In this document: positions 53,435 through 61,955 of the stretch, piece by piece
Position numbering within the stretch: position 1 is the stretch's first letter
How the letters are laid out: each line of letters begins with the position of its first letter
NCBI GenBank assembly: GCA_963799815.1
Contig: CAWCYG010000001.1
Span: forward strand, 496,001-560,000
Direction: 5' to 3'
Length of the DNA: 64,000 nucleotides
Source: JBDTSW01 sp963799815
Lineage (GTDB): Bacteria > Actinomycetota > Thermoleophilia > Solirubrobacterales > 70-9
Position numbers and translations under genes: made by a program
The notes under the pieces: generated by a model
Told to the model about the DNA's origin: nothing
The model's input: only the letters and a program-made list of their open reading frames with translations
Database searches by the model: none

Positions 53435-53961
53435 TCAGTCGCCGTCCTCGTCCGAGCCGTCATCACCATCGTCGCCGTCAGTGCTCCCCTCGTCCTGGTC
53501 GGAGTCCGAGTCCTCGTCCCCGTCGGAGCCTCGGCGTCGTCCCCGTCAGTGCTCCCCTCGTCCTGGTCGGAGTCCTCATCCTCGCCGTCATCGTCCTCGT
53601 CCTCGTCGTCCCCACTCTCCCGCTCCTCGTCACTGGGTAGCGTGGCCGGGACGGGCGTCTCGGTCCCACCGGCCTCAGCCTTATCGTCTGACTCATCGTC
53701 ATCGGAGTCCTCGCCGCCGTCGTCCTCGTCGCCGGAGGCCCCATCCCCGTCATCGGAGTCCTCGCCGCCGCCGTCGTCGCCGGAGCCCTCATCGCCGTCG
53801 TCCTCGTCTCCACCGTCCGAGCTCTCCTCGGCACCGTCCTCCTCACTGCTCTCCTCGTCCTGGCTCTCCTCGCCGCTGTCGCTCCCGCTCGACCCGGAGT
53901 CCTCGTCCTTCTCCTCCTGGTCGTCTGCCCCCTCGTCCTCGGTGCCGTTGTCGTCCTGCAT
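53435..53961 (-). CDS. Extremely acidic Asp/Glu/Ser-rich protein, one frameshift
   Basis: About 175 residues made almost only of Asp, Glu, Ser and Gly (EEDGAEESSDGGDEDDGDEG and similar), with one short less acidic part (AEAGGTETPVPATLPSDEE). There is no signal peptide. The ATG at 53961 is preceded by GAGGAGAG on the minus strand. The frame changes near 53530; the corrected tail ends DGSDEDGD at 53435. The DNA holds a 33-bp direct repeat (53475-53507 and 53543-53575). Such polyanionic proteins can bind cations or basic proteins, but the role here is unknown. Confidence 0.55.
53475..53575. repeat. 33-bp direct repeat inside the acidic-protein gene
   Basis: Positions 53475-53507 and 53543-53575 are identical (both start CCGTCAGTGCTCCCC). 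Their period is 68 bp, one less than a multiple of three, which agrees with a missing base between the copies. Confidence 0.8.
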
Positions 53962-54082
53962 CAGCTCTCCTCTCGCACGGTTTCAGGACGCAACGTTCCC
54001 GCTCGGCGCGAAAATCAACCGCGCTCGGCGGCCCGCCCAATCGGCGCTGGGCCGCTGGACGGAGCGCCCTAGACTTCCCGCC

Positions 54083-55054
54083 GTGAGCTTTCCCGCTACG
54101 CGCATGCGGCGCCTGCGGCGGACGAAGGCGCTCCGCGACCTCGTTGAGGAGACGGAGCTCTCCCCGCGGCATCTCGTGCAGCCTCTTTTCGCCGTCGCCG
54201 GCGAGGACGTACGCGAGGACGTGGAATCGATGCCGGGCATCGAGCGGTTCTCGATCGGCGAGCTCGTCGCGGAGGCGACCGAGCTTCAGGCTGCCGGCGT
54301 CGGGGCGGTGATTCTCTTCGGCATCCCCTCCGACAAGGACGACGCCGGCTCCGGCGCCTACGACGACGAGGGCGTCGTGCAGATGGCGGTGCGGGCGCTC
54401 AAGGAGGCCCACCCCGAGCTCGTGGTGATGACCGACGTATGCCTCTGCGAGTACACCTCACATGGGCACTGCGGCTTCCTGCGTGACGGCGAGGTCGACA
54501 ACGACATCACCCTCGAGTTGCTCGCGCGCACGGCGATCTCACACGCCGAGGCGGGCGCCGACGCCGTCGCGCCCAGCGACATGATGGACGGCCGCGTGAT
54601 GGCCATCCGCCACCAGCTCGACGAGGAGGGCCACCCCAACGTCCCGATCATCGCCTACTCGGCCAAGTTCGCCTCGGCCTTCTACGGGCCCTTCCGTGCG
54701 GCCGCGGAATCGACTCCGCAGGAGGGCGATCGCCGCGGGTACCAGATGAACCCCGCCAACGCTCGCGAGGCGCTGCGCGAGATCGCCCTCGACGTCGAGG
54801 AGGGCGCCGACATGGTGATGGTGAAGCCCGCCGGCCCCTATCTCGACCTGATCGCGAAGGTGCGCGAGCGCTTCGACCTTCCGATCGCCGCCTACCAGGT
54901 CTCGGGGGAGTACTCGATGCTGAAGGCTGCCGCGCAGCAGGGTTGGATCGACGAGCAGGCCGCGGTGACCGAGTCACTTCTGTCAATCCGTCGCGCGGGG
55001 GCCGACGTGATCATCAGCTACTTCGCGAAGGAGTTCGCCCAGTGGCAGGCGTGA
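54083..55054 (+). CDS. hemB: Delta-aminolevulinic acid dehydratase (porphobilinogen synthase)
   Basis: 323 residues; condenses two 5-aminolevulinate molecules to porphobilinogen in heme synthesis. SFPATRMRRLRRTKALRDLV is the usual N-terminus and supports the GTG at 54083 over the ATG at 54104. DVCLCEYTSHGHCG carries the metal-site cysteines of the zinc-type enzyme. The two active-site lysines are in YSAKFASAFYGPFR and MVMVKPAGPYLD. QVSGEYSMLKAAAQQGWIDE is the substrate lid region. It overlaps the next gene by 4 nt (GTGA), and hemL follows, so this is a tetrapyrrole operon. Confidence 0.95.
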   Translation: MSFPATRMRRLRRTKALRDLVEETELSPRHLVQPLFAVAGEDVREDVESMPGIERFSIGELVAEATELQAAGVGAVILFGIPSDKDDAGSGAYDDEGVVQMAVRALKEAHPELVVMTDVCLCEYTSHGHCGFLRDGEVDNDITLELLARTAISHAEAGADAVAPSDMMDGRVMAIRHQLDEEGHPNVPIIAYSAKFASAFYGPFRAAAESTPQEGDRRGYQMNPANAREALREIALDVEEGADMVMVKPAGPYLDLIAKVRERFDLPIAAYQVSGEYSMLKAAAQQGWIDEQAAVTESLLSIRRAGADVIISYFAKEFAQWQA

Positions 55055-56190
55055 CCGGCGACGGCATCACCACGGCTGGCGCGACGCCGAAGCTGCGCTC
55101 GCGCAAGGACGGCGCCGCCATCCCCCTCGACGACGCCGATAAGCGCCTGATGAACCTGTTGCAGTCGCGCTTCCCCCTCGACCCCGAGCCGTACGTCGCG
55201 ATCGCCGCCGCCGCCGAGCTCGATCTCGACGACACGATGGAGCGCACCCGGCGCCTCGTCGACGAGCGGATCATCCGCGAGATCACCCCGATCTTCGACA
55301 CGCGGGCGCTCGGCTACTCGTCGATGCTGGTGGCCGCAAAGGTCGACGCGGAGCACCCCCACCGCGCCGCCAAGATCATCAACTCCCACCCGGGCGTCTC
55401 GCACAACTACCTGCGCACGCACGAGTTCAACCTCTGGTTCACGATCGCCACACCCCCCGACTCGGAGCTCGGGCTCGAGGCCACGTTGGAGGTTCTGCAG
55501 GAGCTGACCGGCGCGGAGTCGATCCGCCAGCTGCCGACCCTCCGTCTGTTCAAGATCAACATGAACCTGGAGATGGAGAAGGGCACCGACGCCCTCGCGG
55601 CCGCCGCCGAGGCAGCGCCCCCGCGCGAACTCGAGGCGCAGCCCTACGACGACACCGACATCGCTGTGATCAGGGCGCTGCAGGGGCCGATGGACGTCGT
55701 CGACCGGCCCTACGACGAGGCCGCCTCGGAGGCCGGGATGAAGACCGCAGCGCTGCTCGAACACCTCCGCGGCATGGTCGATCGCCAGATCCTGCGTCGC
55801 GTCGCGGCGATCCTCTACCACCGGCGGGCTGGCTTCTCGGCCAACGGCATGGGCGTGTGGCGCGTGCCGGAGGAGGAGGTACTGGAGACGGGCACCCGCA
55901 TGGCCGCTGTCCGCGGCGTCTCTCACTGCTATGAGCGCCCCACCTACGCCGACTGGCCGTATTCGGTCTTCACCATGGCCCACGGCCGCTCGAAGGAGGA
56001 GTGCGACGCGATCCTCGACTCGATCGCGGACGAGCACGACCTGCACGGCGACGACCGTGCCGTCCTCTACTCGTCGACGGAGTTCAAGAAGATCCGGCTG
56101 CGGTACTTCACCCCGGACTACGCGGCGTGGGAGGCGGATCCGGCAGCCGCTGTCGCCGCGCACGCGAACGGCAACGGAGCCGCGCGCTGA
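55051..56190 (+). CDS. AhbA-AhbB-like fused Lrp-type protein (siroheme decarboxylase-like)
   Basis: About 379 residues made of two Lrp/AsnC-like halves. The first has DDADKRLMNLLQSRFPLDPE (winged helix), then FNLWFTIATPPDSELGLEAT and RQLPTLRLFKINMNLEME. The second has DDTDIAVIRALQGPMDVVDR, then GMGVWRVPEEEVLETGTRMA, SHCYERPTYADWPYSVFTMA and HGRSKEECDAI. These are the AhbA and AhbB (NirD/L-type) siroheme decarboxylase features, with the conserved His and Tyr around SHCYERP and SHNYLRT. It sits between hemB and hemL, which supports a tetrapyrrole role rather than gene regulation. The GTG at 55042 is an alternative start. Confidence 0.75.
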   Translation: MTGDGITTAGATPKLRSRKDGAAIPLDDADKRLMNLLQSRFPLDPEPYVAIAAAAELDLDDTMERTRRLVDERIIREITPIFDTRALGYSSMLVAAKVDAEHPHRAAKIINSHPGVSHNYLRTHEFNLWFTIATPPDSELGLEATLEVLQELTGAESIRQLPTLRLFKINMNLEMEKGTDALAAAAEAAPPRELEAQPYDDTDIAVIRALQGPMDVVDRPYDEAASEAGMKTAALLEHLRGMVDRQILRRVAAILYHRRAGFSANGMGVWRVPEEEVLETGTRMAAVRGVSHCYERPTYADWPYSVFTMAHGRSKEECDAILDSIADEHDLHGDDRAVLYSSTEFKKIRLRYFTPDYAAWEADPAAAVAAHANGNGAAR

Positions 56191-57527
56191 GCTCGACCCC
56201 GACGCCCCCCGACGCCCCCGCGAGTGACCCGAACGAGCCGGGGTCGGCGTTCGACACCCGCAGCTCCGAGGTGATCTACGCCCGGGCCGTCGGTCTCATG
56301 CCCGGCGGCGTCAACTCGCCGGTCCGGGCGATGCGGTCGATCGGCCGCGAGCATCCGATCTTCGTCGAGCGCGGCGAGGGCTTCGAGTTGATCGACACCG
56401 ACGGCCATCGCTACGTCGACTGGGTCTGCTCGTGGGGTCCCCTGATCCTGGGGCACGCCCACCCGGCGGTAGTGGATGCCGTGCAGGAGGCCGCCGCGCG
56501 GGGCACGAGCTACGGGGCGCCGACGGAGGCCGAGGTCGATCTCGCCGCCGAGGTCCGCGACCGCGTGCCGACGGTGGAGATGGTGCGGCTCGTCAACTCC
56601 GGCACCGAGGCGTCGATGAGCGCGGTGCGCCTCGCGCGCGCGGCCACCGGACGCGACAAGCTCGTCAAGTTCGCGGGCGCCTACCACGGGCACGTCGACG
56701 GCCTGCTCGCCGAGGCGGGCTCCGGCCTCGCCACTGAAGGCATCCCGGCGAGCCCCGGTGTTACCGCGAGCGCTGCGGAGGACACGATCGTCGTCCCGTG
56801 GAACGCCCGGGAGCCGCTCGCCATTGCCCTCGCTGAGCATGAGATCGCGGCGATCCTGTGCGAGCCGGTCGCCGCCAACATGGGCCTCGTTGCGCCCGCC
56901 GAAGGCTTCCTCGAGTTCCTGCGCGAGCAGGCCGACGCCGCCGGTGCCCTCCTCGTCTTCGACGAGGTGATCACGGGGTTCCGCGTCTCCCGCGGTGGCG
57001 CCCAGGCGCTCTATGGGGTGTCGCCCGACCTGACCGTGATGGGAAAGGTGCTGGGTGGCGGCCTGCCCCTCGCCGCCTACGGTGGCAGCCGCGAGCTGAT
57101 GAGCCTGGTCTCGCCGGCCGGGGACGTCTACCAGGCAGGGACCCTCTCCGGGAACCCGTTGGCGGTGGCGGCTGGCCTGGCGACGCTGGAGGAGCTCGAC
57201 GCGGCCGCGTACGAGAAGCTCGGCCAGCTCACGGACGCCCTGGCCGAATGGCTGCGCGAGGCAGCCGGCGACCGGCCCGTCCAGGTTGCATCGGTCCCAG
57301 GCCTCGTGACGCCGTTCTTCAGCTCCGAGCCGGTGAGCGATTTCGCCGCTGCTTCAGGATGCGACCTCGAGGCGTACGGCAGGTTCTGCCGCGCGATGCT
57401 CGAGCGCGGCATCTACCCACCCGCCTCGCAGTTCGAGGCCTGGTTCGTCTCCCTCGCGCACGACGCCGCGGCGATCGAGCACACCGCCCACGCCGCAGCC
57501 GAGGCGTTCGCGGTTGCCCTGGACTAG
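56187..57527 (+). CDS. hemL: Glutamate-1-semialdehyde 2,1-aminomutase
   Basis: About 446 residues; PLP enzyme forming 5-aminolevulinate. GLMPGGVNSPVRAMRSIGRE and VDWVCSWGPLILGHAHPAVV open the fold; VNSGTEASMSAVRLARAATG and AGAYHGHVDGLLAEAGSG bind PLP phosphate; FDEVITGFRVS holds the PLP Asp; and GKVLGGGLPLAAYGG contains the Schiff-base Lys. The start is uncertain: no ATG, GTG or TTG lies in frame at the right place. CTG at 56187 overlaps the previous stop as CTGA, and is used here as the 5' limit. It is the third gene of the tetrapyrrole operon. Confidence 0.92.
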   Translation: MSSTPTPPDAPASDPNEPGSAFDTRSSEVIYARAVGLMPGGVNSPVRAMRSIGREHPIFVERGEGFELIDTDGHRYVDWVCSWGPLILGHAHPAVVDAVQEAAARGTSYGAPTEAEVDLAAEVRDRVPTVEMVRLVNSGTEASMSAVRLARAATGRDKLVKFAGAYHGHVDGLLAEAGSGLATEGIPASPGVTASAAEDTIVVPWNAREPLAIALAEHEIAAILCEPVAANMGLVAPAEGFLEFLREQADAAGALLVFDEVITGFRVSRGGAQALYGVSPDLTVMGKVLGGGLPLAAYGGSRELMSLVSPAGDVYQAGTLSGNPLAVAAGLATLEELDAAAYEKLGQLTDALAEWLREAAGDRPVQVASVPGLVTPFFSSEPVSDFAAASGCDLEAYGRFCRAMLERGIYPPASQFEAWFVSLAHDAAAIEHTAHAAAEAFAVALD

Positions 57528-57532
57528 GCCGG

Positions 57533-59056
57533 CTAGACGCGTTCGAGATCTCGCTGCGTCGCCGGGTCCTCCGGGCTCGCCCCGTTCGACGATGCGGCCG
57601 GCGCGGACCCGTCGCCGATCTCCATGTGCGCGCGCGAGTCGCGGCCGCGGATCAAGACCAGCGTCGCGATGAACCCGAGCACCGCGATCCCCGCCCCGAC
57701 CATGAAGGCGTCGGCGTACCCCTCGGTGAGGATTGCCGGAACCGCGGCCGGATCGCCGGCCGCCGCTGCGATGTTGTCCTCGATCTGCGGGAAGGCGATC
57801 GTGGAGAGCACCGCCAGGCCGAGCGCGCCTCCGACCTGCTGCGAGGTGTTGATCAGGCCTGAGGCGAGACCGGCCTCATGGTCGTCGACCCCCGAGACGG
57901 CCGCGATCGTCTGGGGAACGAACGCGAACCCGAGTCCCACCGCCGCCAGGAGCGAGGGGCCGAGGACGTCGCCGAGGTAGGTGCCGTCGGGCGAGATCTG
58001 CCCGAACCACAAGAGCCCGGCGCCGATCAGCAGCATCCCGGCGGCGAGGATCGGCTTGTAGCCGATCTTCGTCACCACCTGCGAGGCGACGCCGGCGGCG
58101 ATGATGATCGTGACCGCGAGCGGCAGGTAGGAGATCCCCGCCTTGATGGCGCTGTAGCCGAGCACGTTCTGCATGTACAGGGAGATGAAGAAGAACATCG
58201 AGAACAGCGAGGCTCCGGTCAGGATCCCGACCACGTTCGCCCCCGTGAGGGTGCGGTTGCGGAAGATCGAGAACGGCATCAGCGGCGAGCTCGAGCGCAG
58301 CTCGATCGCGACGAAGGCGGCGAGCAGGACGACCGCTCCCGCGAGAACGCCGAGCGTCTGCGCGGAGCCCCAGCCGGCGTCGTTTGCCTCGACCAAGCCG
58401 AAGACGAGCAACGACAGGCCGGCGGTGACGCTGACCGCGCCGGCGAAGTCGAACGCCCGCGTCTCGGAGTCGGAGCGGCTCTCCATGATCAGGGACCTGG
58501 CGAGCAGGGCCGCGATGATCCCGATCGGCACGTTCACCCACAGGACCCACTCCCAGCCGAGGTACTCGGTGAGAACGCCGCCGAGCAGCACGCCGGCTGC
58601 CCCGCCCGAGCCGGCCACAGCGCCCCACACCCCGAGCGCCTTGTTGCGCTCGGAGCCGTCGCGGAAGGTCGTGGTGACGATCGAGAGTGCGGCGGGGGAG
58701 AGGATCGCGGCGCCGAGGCCCTGCACGGCGCGGGCGATGATGAGCGCGGTCTCGGACTCGGCGAAGCCGCCGGCGAGGGATGCCAGGGCGAAGAGAATGA
58801 GCCCGGCAATGAAGACGCGCCGTCGGCCGAGGAGGTCGGCGAGGCGGCCGCCCAAGAGCAGGAAACCGCCGAAGGTCAGGACGTAGGCGTTCACGACCCA
58901 GGAGAGGTTGTCCTGGGAGATCCCGAGGGACTCGCCGATGGTCGGCAGCGCCACGTTGGTGATCGATGCATCGAGGACCACGACGAACTGGGCGACGCAT
59001 AGCAATGCGAGTGCGAGCCAGCGGCGTTCCTGAAGAGTTGCCTTGTCTGTGGTCAT
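57533..59056 (-). CDS. MFS multidrug exporter, DHA2 (EmrB/QacA) family
   Basis: 507 residues with fourteen membrane helices. Motif D-like FVVVLDASITNVALPTIGES in helix 1, motif A LLGGRLADLLGRRRVFIAGL, motif C-like AGSGGAAGVLLGGVLTEYLG in helix 5, and SYLPLAVTIIIAAGVASQVV later. The tail is cytoplasmic and Ser/Ala-rich. It is divergent from a TetR regulator, with two matching operators between them. Its end converges with hemL, 5 nt apart. Confidence 0.9.
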   Translation of the reverse strand: MTTDKATLQERRWLALALLCVAQFVVVLDASITNVALPTIGESLGISQDNLSWVVNAYVLTFGGFLLLGGRLADLLGRRRVFIAGLILFALASLAGGFAESETALIIARAVQGLGAAILSPAALSIVTTTFRDGSERNKALGVWGAVAGSGGAAGVLLGGVLTEYLGWEWVLWVNVPIGIIAALLARSLIMESRSDSETRAFDFAGAVSVTAGLSLLVFGLVEANDAGWGSAQTLGVLAGAVVLLAAFVAIELRSSSPLMPFSIFRNRTLTGANVVGILTGASLFSMFFFISLYMQNVLGYSAIKAGISYLPLAVTIIIAAGVASQVVTKIGYKPILAAGMLLIGAGLLWFGQISPDGTYLGDVLGPSLLAAVGLGFAFVPQTIAAVSGVDDHEAGLASGLINTSQQVGGALGLAVLSTIAFPQIEDNIAAAAGDPAAVPAILTEGYADAFMVGAGIAVLGFIATLVLIRGRDSRAHMEIGDGSAPAASSNGASPEDPATQRDLERV

Positions 59057-59089
59057 GCGCGTACCTCCGACGGGTTCTTATGGCATAAT

Positions 59090-59105
59090 CGGAACCTGAG
59101 TTCCG
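59090..59105. promoter_or_regulatory. TetR-type operator, copy 1
   Basis: CGGAAC-CTGA-GTTCCG, perfect 6-bp arms, in the MFS/TetR divergent promoter. It nearly matches the second copy at 59126-59141. Confidence 0.75.
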
Positions 59106-59125
59106 GTTCTGGTTAAGCCACTATA

Positions 59126-59141
59126 CGGAATCTCGGTTCCG
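59126..59141. promoter_or_regulatory. TetR-type operator, copy 2
   Basis: CGGAA-TCTCGG-TTCCG; with one more base on each side the repeat reads ACGGAA..TTCCGT. Centre-to-centre distance from copy 1 is 36 bp, over three helical turns. The TATAC just upstream (59122-59126) may be a -10 element blocked by the repressor. Confidence 0.75.
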
Positions 59142-59183
59142 TTTGCTGTGACGTCGGTCCCGGAACGAGGAGAGAGGAATCCG

Positions 59184-59786
59184 ATGAGCCCCACCCTGAT
59201 CAAGGCCGCGCCGGCCCTTCGCGCCGACGCCCGGCGCAACCACCAGCGCATCCTCGACGCCGGCCGTGAGCTCTTCGCCGAGCACGGCTACGACGTCCAG
59301 ATGGACCAGATCGCCGCGCGGGCCGGCGTGGGGGTCGGAACCGTCTACCGGCACTTTCCCCACAAGTGCGACCTGCTGCAGGCACTGACCGAGCTTCGGT
59401 TCGAGGGCCTTGCGCAGGCCGCCCGCGAGGCCAACGCCGACCCCGATCCGTGGCACGGCTTCGCAGGGTTCATGCGCTACTCGGCCGAGGTCATGGCGCG
59501 GGACAGGGCGCTCTCCGAGGCGATGTTCGAGCGGCCCGAGATGATGCGAGCGGGTGCCGAGGGAGTGGGGATGCCGGAACTCCTGGACGAGCTCGTGTCC
59601 CGCGCTCAGGAGGCCGGGGAGCTTCGGCCCGAGGCCCGGTGGGAGGATGTCCCAGGGCTGATCTGCGGCCTTGGACGGGCGCTCGTCGAGGGCAAGGTCG
59701 GGCCCCTGGAGATGAGCTGGGAGCGCTACCTGCAGATCATCCTCGACGGCCTGCGCGCTCCAGGCGCGATGCCGCTGCCCGACTGA
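59184..59786 (+). CDS. TetR-family transcriptional regulator
   Basis: 200 residues. HTH: RNHQRILDAGRELFAEHGYD, then VQMDQIAARAGVGVGTVYRH and FPHKCDLLQALTE. The C-terminal domain (MARDRALSEAMFERPEMMRA, EDVPGLICGLGRALVEGKVG) binds ligand. The ATG at 59184 follows GGAGAGAGG by about 6 nt and is preferred over the GTG at 59148. It is divergent from the MFS exporter and most likely represses it through the paired CGGAA..TTCCG operators. Confidence 0.9.
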   Translation: MSPTLIKAAPALRADARRNHQRILDAGRELFAEHGYDVQMDQIAARAGVGVGTVYRHFPHKCDLLQALTELRFEGLAQAAREANADPDPWHGFAGFMRYSAEVMARDRALSEAMFERPEMMRAGAEGVGMPELLDELVSRAQEAGELRPEARWEDVPGLICGLGRALVEGKVGPLEMSWERYLQIILDGLRAPGAMPLPD

Positions 59787-59857
59787 GCTTCCGCGTTCCT
59801 GCCGCCATAGGCGGCACCACTGCGGATCTCAGGCTCGGCCCGGGGTAATCTCGCGCG

Positions 59858-60475
59858 ATGGCCCCCTCGCCCCGTCTCACTCCTCTACGTGATCTCGTCC
59901 AGGCTATCCGCGAAGACGAAACCCTCCTCACCGATCACCTCCGCGAGCCCACCGGGGACACCTCGCTCGGAGCTCTCGCCGCCACGGGCCCCCGCGCCGA
60001 CGGGGCCGAGGCCGACTACGCCTTCGTCCTCGAGGCCGTCCGCGAGGGTTACCTCCTGCACTACGGGAAGCCGCGGGTCCTCGACGTGCTCGACGCGGAT
60101 CTCGCCCTGCTCGCGGGCGATCACCTCTATGCCCTGGGCCTGGAGCGCCTCGCCGGGCTCGGCGATCTCGAGGCGGTACGCGAGCTCGCGGATCTGATCT
60201 CCCTGAGCGCGCTGGTTCACGCCGACGGCGAGGGCGACGAGGCCACGGCGAAGGCGCTATGGCTGGCCACCGCCAGCGCAGTCGGCGCCGGCGCAAATGA
60301 GGCGCACGAGGCAGCGAAGGCGCAGCTTCGAAGCTCCGGCCCGGGAGGCGATTCCGCTCGCGCGCTCGCAGCCGCCGGCCGCGCGACCGCCTCCGGAGCG
60401 GGTCTCGAGAGTGCATGGGGCGAGGCCGCCAACTCAATAGACTTTGAGCCCGATCCACCTTCCGCCCGTGGCTGA
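59858..60475 (+). CDS. Conserved-looking helical protein upstream of the bc complex
   Basis: 205 residues, all-helical and soluble. LRDLVQAIREDETLLTDHLR, then YAFVLEAVREGYLLHYGKPR, VLDVLDADLALLAGDHLYAL and ERLAGLGDLEAVRELADLIS suggest a helical bundle that reminds me of the prenyl-synthase-like fold but lacks its DDxxD motifs. The end is Ala/Gly-rich. It overlaps the start of the Rieske gene and opens the respiratory operon, so it may be an accessory or assembly factor. Function unknown. Confidence 0.55.
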   Translation: MAPSPRLTPLRDLVQAIREDETLLTDHLREPTGDTSLGALAATGPRADGAEADYAFVLEAVREGYLLHYGKPRVLDVLDADLALLAGDHLYALGLERLAGLGDLEAVRELADLISLSALVHADGEGDEATAKALWLATASAVGAGANEAHEAAKAQLRSSGPGGDSARALAAAGRATASGAGLESAWGEAANSIDFEPDPPSARG

Positions 60476-61142
60476 CGCTCCCTCCAAGAAGAACGGTCAG
60501 AACGCCGCGCCCGAAAAGCCGCGCCCGGCGGGCTACTACGAGGGCGAGACGATGACCCGCCGCACCGCCTTCGCGATCGGCGGCCAGGCAGCGGCCATCA
60601 TCGGGCTCGGAGGAGTGACGCTCGCCAGCGTGGGCTTCGCCGCGGCGCCGCTCTTCGACGCCCCCGAGGAGAAGTGGGAGGGCGTCGGCACGCCGGATGA
60701 CTTCTCGGATCTCGGGTATACGGCGGTGGTCATCACGATCGTCGACGCGATCGGCGAGGCCGGCAAGACGACCGTCTACGTGCGTCGCGGCAACCCGGAT
60801 ATCAATCCCGACGAGAACCCGGAGGAGTACATCGCGATCTCGACCCGCTGCGCGCACCTCGGGTGCCCGGTCCGCTTCGTGAAGGCCGCGTCGACCTTCA
60901 TCTGCCCGTGTCATGGCGGTGTGTACGACTTCGAGGGACAGGTCATCGGCGGGCCGCCGGTCCGCCCGCTCGACCGCTTCCAGACGCGGCTAACCGGCGA
61001 TACGGTCGAGATCGGCCCTCGCTACAGCGTCACGAACGACCTCGAGCCCGTGCGCTCGCGGGATCCGGGTGAGTTCACCGGCGGCATCTGGGAGTACCTG
61101 TATCCGCCCCGTCCCACCACCGCTCCGCCCCCGCCGAGCTGA
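60468..61142 (+). CDS. qcrA: Rieske iron-sulfur subunit of cytochrome bc complex
   Basis: About 224 residues. An N-terminal hydrophilic stretch with twin basic residues (MTRRTAFAIGGQAAAIIGLG) leads into one membrane helix. The soluble domain has the cluster-binding boxes CAHLGC and CPCHGGVYD, and the GPPVRPLDRF segment. The tail is Pro-rich. Starts at GTG 60468 or TTG 60444 are both possible; neither has a ribosome site. The subunit passes electrons from menaquinol to cytochrome c. Cytochrome b follows 2 nt after. Confidence 0.92.
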   Translation: MADAPSKKNGQNAAPEKPRPAGYYEGETMTRRTAFAIGGQAAAIIGLGGVTLASVGFAAAPLFDAPEEKWEGVGTPDDFSDLGYTAVVITIVDAIGEAGKTTVYVRRGNPDINPDENPEEYIAISTRCAHLGCPVRFVKAASTFICPCHGGVYDFEGQVIGGPPVRPLDRFQTRLTGDTVEIGPRYSVTNDLEPVRSRDPGEFTGGIWEYLYPPRPTTAPPPPS

Positions 61143-61144
61143 CC

Positions 61145-61933
61145 GTGCCGAACCTGATCCCACAAGCGCTGCGCAGACCGTCGAAGCCCGGCGAGGGCAA
61201 CGGGGCGGGGCCGATGGACAAGGTCAAGGAGGCCCCCGCCGACCTCGTCGGCTGGGTCGACGAGCGCACCGGCGCCACCGGCTTTCTCACCGGGATGCTC
61301 TTCCGCAAGGTCCCGAAGGGAACGAACTGGTTCTACACGCTGGGCTCGGCCACTCTGTTCGCGTTCGTCGTTCAGGCCATCACCGGCGTCTTCCTGGCGA
61401 TGTACTACACGCCATCGGCGACCGAGGCCTACGCCTCGATCACGCACCTGACCAACGACGTCTTCCTGGGGGAGTTCGTCCGCGGCATGCACAAGTGGGG
61501 CGCCACGGTGATGATCATCCTGATCTTCCTGCACATGGGCAGGACCTTCTTCTTCGGCGCCTACAAGTACCCGCGCGAGCTCAACTGGGTGATCGGGGTG
61601 GTGTTGCTCGTGCTCACCCTGGTGATGGGCCTCACGGGCTACCTCCTCCCGTTCGACCAGCGCTCCTTCTGGGCGACGATCGTGGCCAACAACATCACGG
61701 CCTCGGGACCCGTCGCCGGGCCCTACCTCGCCGACTTCCTGCGCGCGGGCGCCGAGTTCGAGGCGACCACGATCTCGCGCTTCTATGCCGTTCATATGCT
61801 GCTCGTGCCGGGTCTGATCATCGCGCTGATCGTCGCCCACCTCTACCTGGTCGTGAAGCTCGGGACCACCGCCCCACCCTGGATGAAGGCGGAGACGAAG
61901 CCGAAGGAGCTTCGCGAGGAGAAGGTCGGATGA
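61145..61933 (+). CDS. qcrB: Cytochrome b subunit, N-terminal (b6-type) half
   Basis: 262 residues with four core helices. WFYTLGSATLFAFVVQAITG, then HKWGATVMIILIFLHMGRTF and RFYAVHMLLVPGLIIALIVA with HLYLV supply the heme b histidines. GYLLPFDQRSFWATIVANNI is the quinol-oxidation region. The protein stops after the fourth helix, so it is the b6-like half only. GTG start. The C-terminal half is encoded as the next gene's N-terminal part. Confidence 0.93.
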   Translation: MPNLIPQALRRPSKPGEGNGAGPMDKVKEAPADLVGWVDERTGATGFLTGMLFRKVPKGTNWFYTLGSATLFAFVVQAITGVFLAMYYTPSATEAYASITHLTNDVFLGEFVRGMHKWGATVMIILIFLHMGRTFFFGAYKYPRELNWVIGVVLLVLTLVMGLTGYLLPFDQRSFWATIVANNITASGPVAGPYLADFLRAGAEFEATTISRFYAVHMLLVPGLIIALIVAHLYLVVKLGTTAPPWMKAETKPKELREEKVG

Positions 61934-61955
61934 CGCCGCCTGGGGAGATGGACTC

